DNA of 6,620 nt from NCBI GenBank assembly GCA_904501945.1, contig CAJGCU010000108.1:1-6620 (forward strand), given 5' to 3'. Under the pieces are notes generated by a model. It was given only the letters and a program-made list of their open reading frames with translations, was not told the DNA's origin and did no database searches. This document shows, one piece after another, positions 5,778 to 6,620 of the stretch (within the stretch, counting starts at the first letter, position 1; the number at the start of each line of letters is the position of its first letter). The position numbers were made by a program, and so were the translations under genes. The stretch comes from an uncultured Bacteroidaceae bacterium (GTDB taxonomy: Bacteria; Bacteroidota; Bacteroidia; Bacteroidales; Bacteroidaceae).

Positions 5778-6620
5778 ATGAAAGAGATTGTACTTAGCGG
5801 CATACGCCCTACGGGGAACCTTCACCTCGGAAACTACTACGGGGCAGTGCAGAACTTCGTGAAGATGCAGGAGGACTACAACTGCTACTACTTCATAGCT
5901 GACTGGCACTCGCTTACCACTCACCCCAAGCCTGAAGACATACAGCAATCGGCTCGCACTATCTTGGCTGAATACCTGGCTTGCGGCATCGACCCTGAGA
6001 AGTCAACTATCTACATACAGAGCGACGTGCCCGACACCATCGAGCTGTATCTCTATCTGAACATGAACTGCTACCTCGGTGAGCTGGAGCGCGTGACCAC
6101 CTTCAAGGAGAAGGCTCGCAAGCAGCCTGACAATGTGAATGCTGGTCTGCTTACCTACCCTACGCTGATGGCTGCCGACATACTTCAGCACCGGGCAGCG
6201 AAAGTGCCTGTGGGCAAGGATCAGGAGCAGAACATGGAGATGGCTCGCAAGTGTGCCCGCCGTTTCAACAATATCTACGGCGTGGAGTTCTTCCCCGAAC
6301 CTCAGAACTTCTACTTTGGCGACCATGCCATCAAGATTCCTGGACTGGACGGCTCTGGCAAGATGGGCAAGTCTGAAGGCAACTGCATCTACCTCTACGA
6401 AGATGCCAAATCTATCGAGAAGAAGGTGAAGCGCGCCGTGACAGACTCGGGTCCAACAGAGCCCAACCAAGAGAAGCCTGAGGTGATTCAGAACCTCTTC
6501 ACGCTGATGGAGATTGCCTCGTCAAAAGACACTTACGACTATTTCAACGAGAAGTGGAACGACATGTCCATCCGCTACGGCGACATGAAGAAGCAGTTAG
6601 CAGAAGACATCGTCAAGACG
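5778..6620 (+). CDS. trpS: Tryptophanyl-tRNA synthetase (3' end outside window)
   Basis: This class I aminoacyl-tRNA synthetase charges tRNA-Trp with tryptophan using ATP. The 281 codons visible run to the window edge without a stop; family members are usually about 330 residues, so roughly 50 are missing. The HIGH-type signature is in RPTGNLHLGNY (10-20), and the KMSKS-type loop is GSGKMGKSEGN (192-202, with KMGKS at 195-199). ADWHSLTT (41-48), LTYPTLMAADIL (125-136) and VGKDQEQNMEMAR (145-157) are further TrpRS blocks involved in substrate binding. The ATG follows an A-rich leader and is placed exactly at the family's usual N-terminus. The gene has its own promoter, so it is independent of the repair genes to its left. 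Confidence 0.97.
   Translation, partial: MKEIVLSGIRPTGNLHLGNYYGAVQNFVKMQEDYNCYYFIADWHSLTTHPKPEDIQQSARTILAEYLACGIDPEKSTIYIQSDVPDTIELYLYLNMNCYLGELERVTTFKEKARKQPDNVNAGLLTYPTLMAADILQHRAAKVPVGKDQEQNMEMARKCARRFNNIYGVEFFPEPQNFYFGDHAIKIPGLDGSGKMGKSEGNCIYLYEDAKSIEKKVKRAVTDSGPTEPNQEKPEVIQNLFTLMEIASSKDTYDYFNEKWNDMSIRYGDMKKQLAEDIVKT

Noticed and set aside
6003..6470. Minus-strand frame of 155 codons opposite trpS
   Set aside because: It lies wholly antisense to the TrpRS signature blocks and has no independent support.
1..6620. CRISPR array, tRNA/rRNA genes, insertion sequence or phage attachment site
   Set aside because: I saw no regularly spaced repeats, no tRNA cloverleaf, no transposase or integrase and no flanking direct repeats.

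Overview
The window looks like a chromosomal stretch from a Bacteroidales bacterium, most likely Prevotellaceae. Four promoter-like sites match the Bacteroidetes sigma-factor consensus (TTTG or TTG, about 20 nt, then TAnnTTTG), leaders are short and A-rich, Shine-Dalgarno signals are weak, and the gene families are typical of the group. The genus is inferred; no rRNA or other marker is present.

Layout. Positions 1-352 hold no convincing gene but contain several inverted repeats and a possible terminator. A promoter at 353-383 drives an exported protein of 694 residues (403-2487, +) with a short helix-hairpin-helix (HhH) DNA-binding-type module followed by a probable outer-membrane beta-barrel. 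It converges on nadD (2547-3125, -), and a perfect 13-bp hairpin lies between them. From 3126 to 3250 is a compact divergent regulatory region: the nadD promoter and a rightward promoter interlock on opposite strands, and a 7-bp inverted repeat overlaps the rightward -7 box.

The rightward promoter leads into three same-strand genes: an AlkZ-related winged-helix protein with an apparent TTG start (3251-3997), a LEM-3-type GIY-YIG nuclease with an extra C-terminal domain (4013-4780), and an AlkD-like DNA glycosylase with the family's active-site residues (4847-5635). The middle gene is much more AT-rich than both neighbours and looks like a later insertion. Together they form a candidate DNA-damage or modified-base processing group, although co-function is an inference from order and family.

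After a weak hairpin that overlaps the next promoter, trpS (tryptophanyl-tRNA synthetase) begins at 5778 and runs off the right edge. nadD and trpS are housekeeping genes; the most unusual content is the 3126-5635 block and the HhH/outer-membrane protein.
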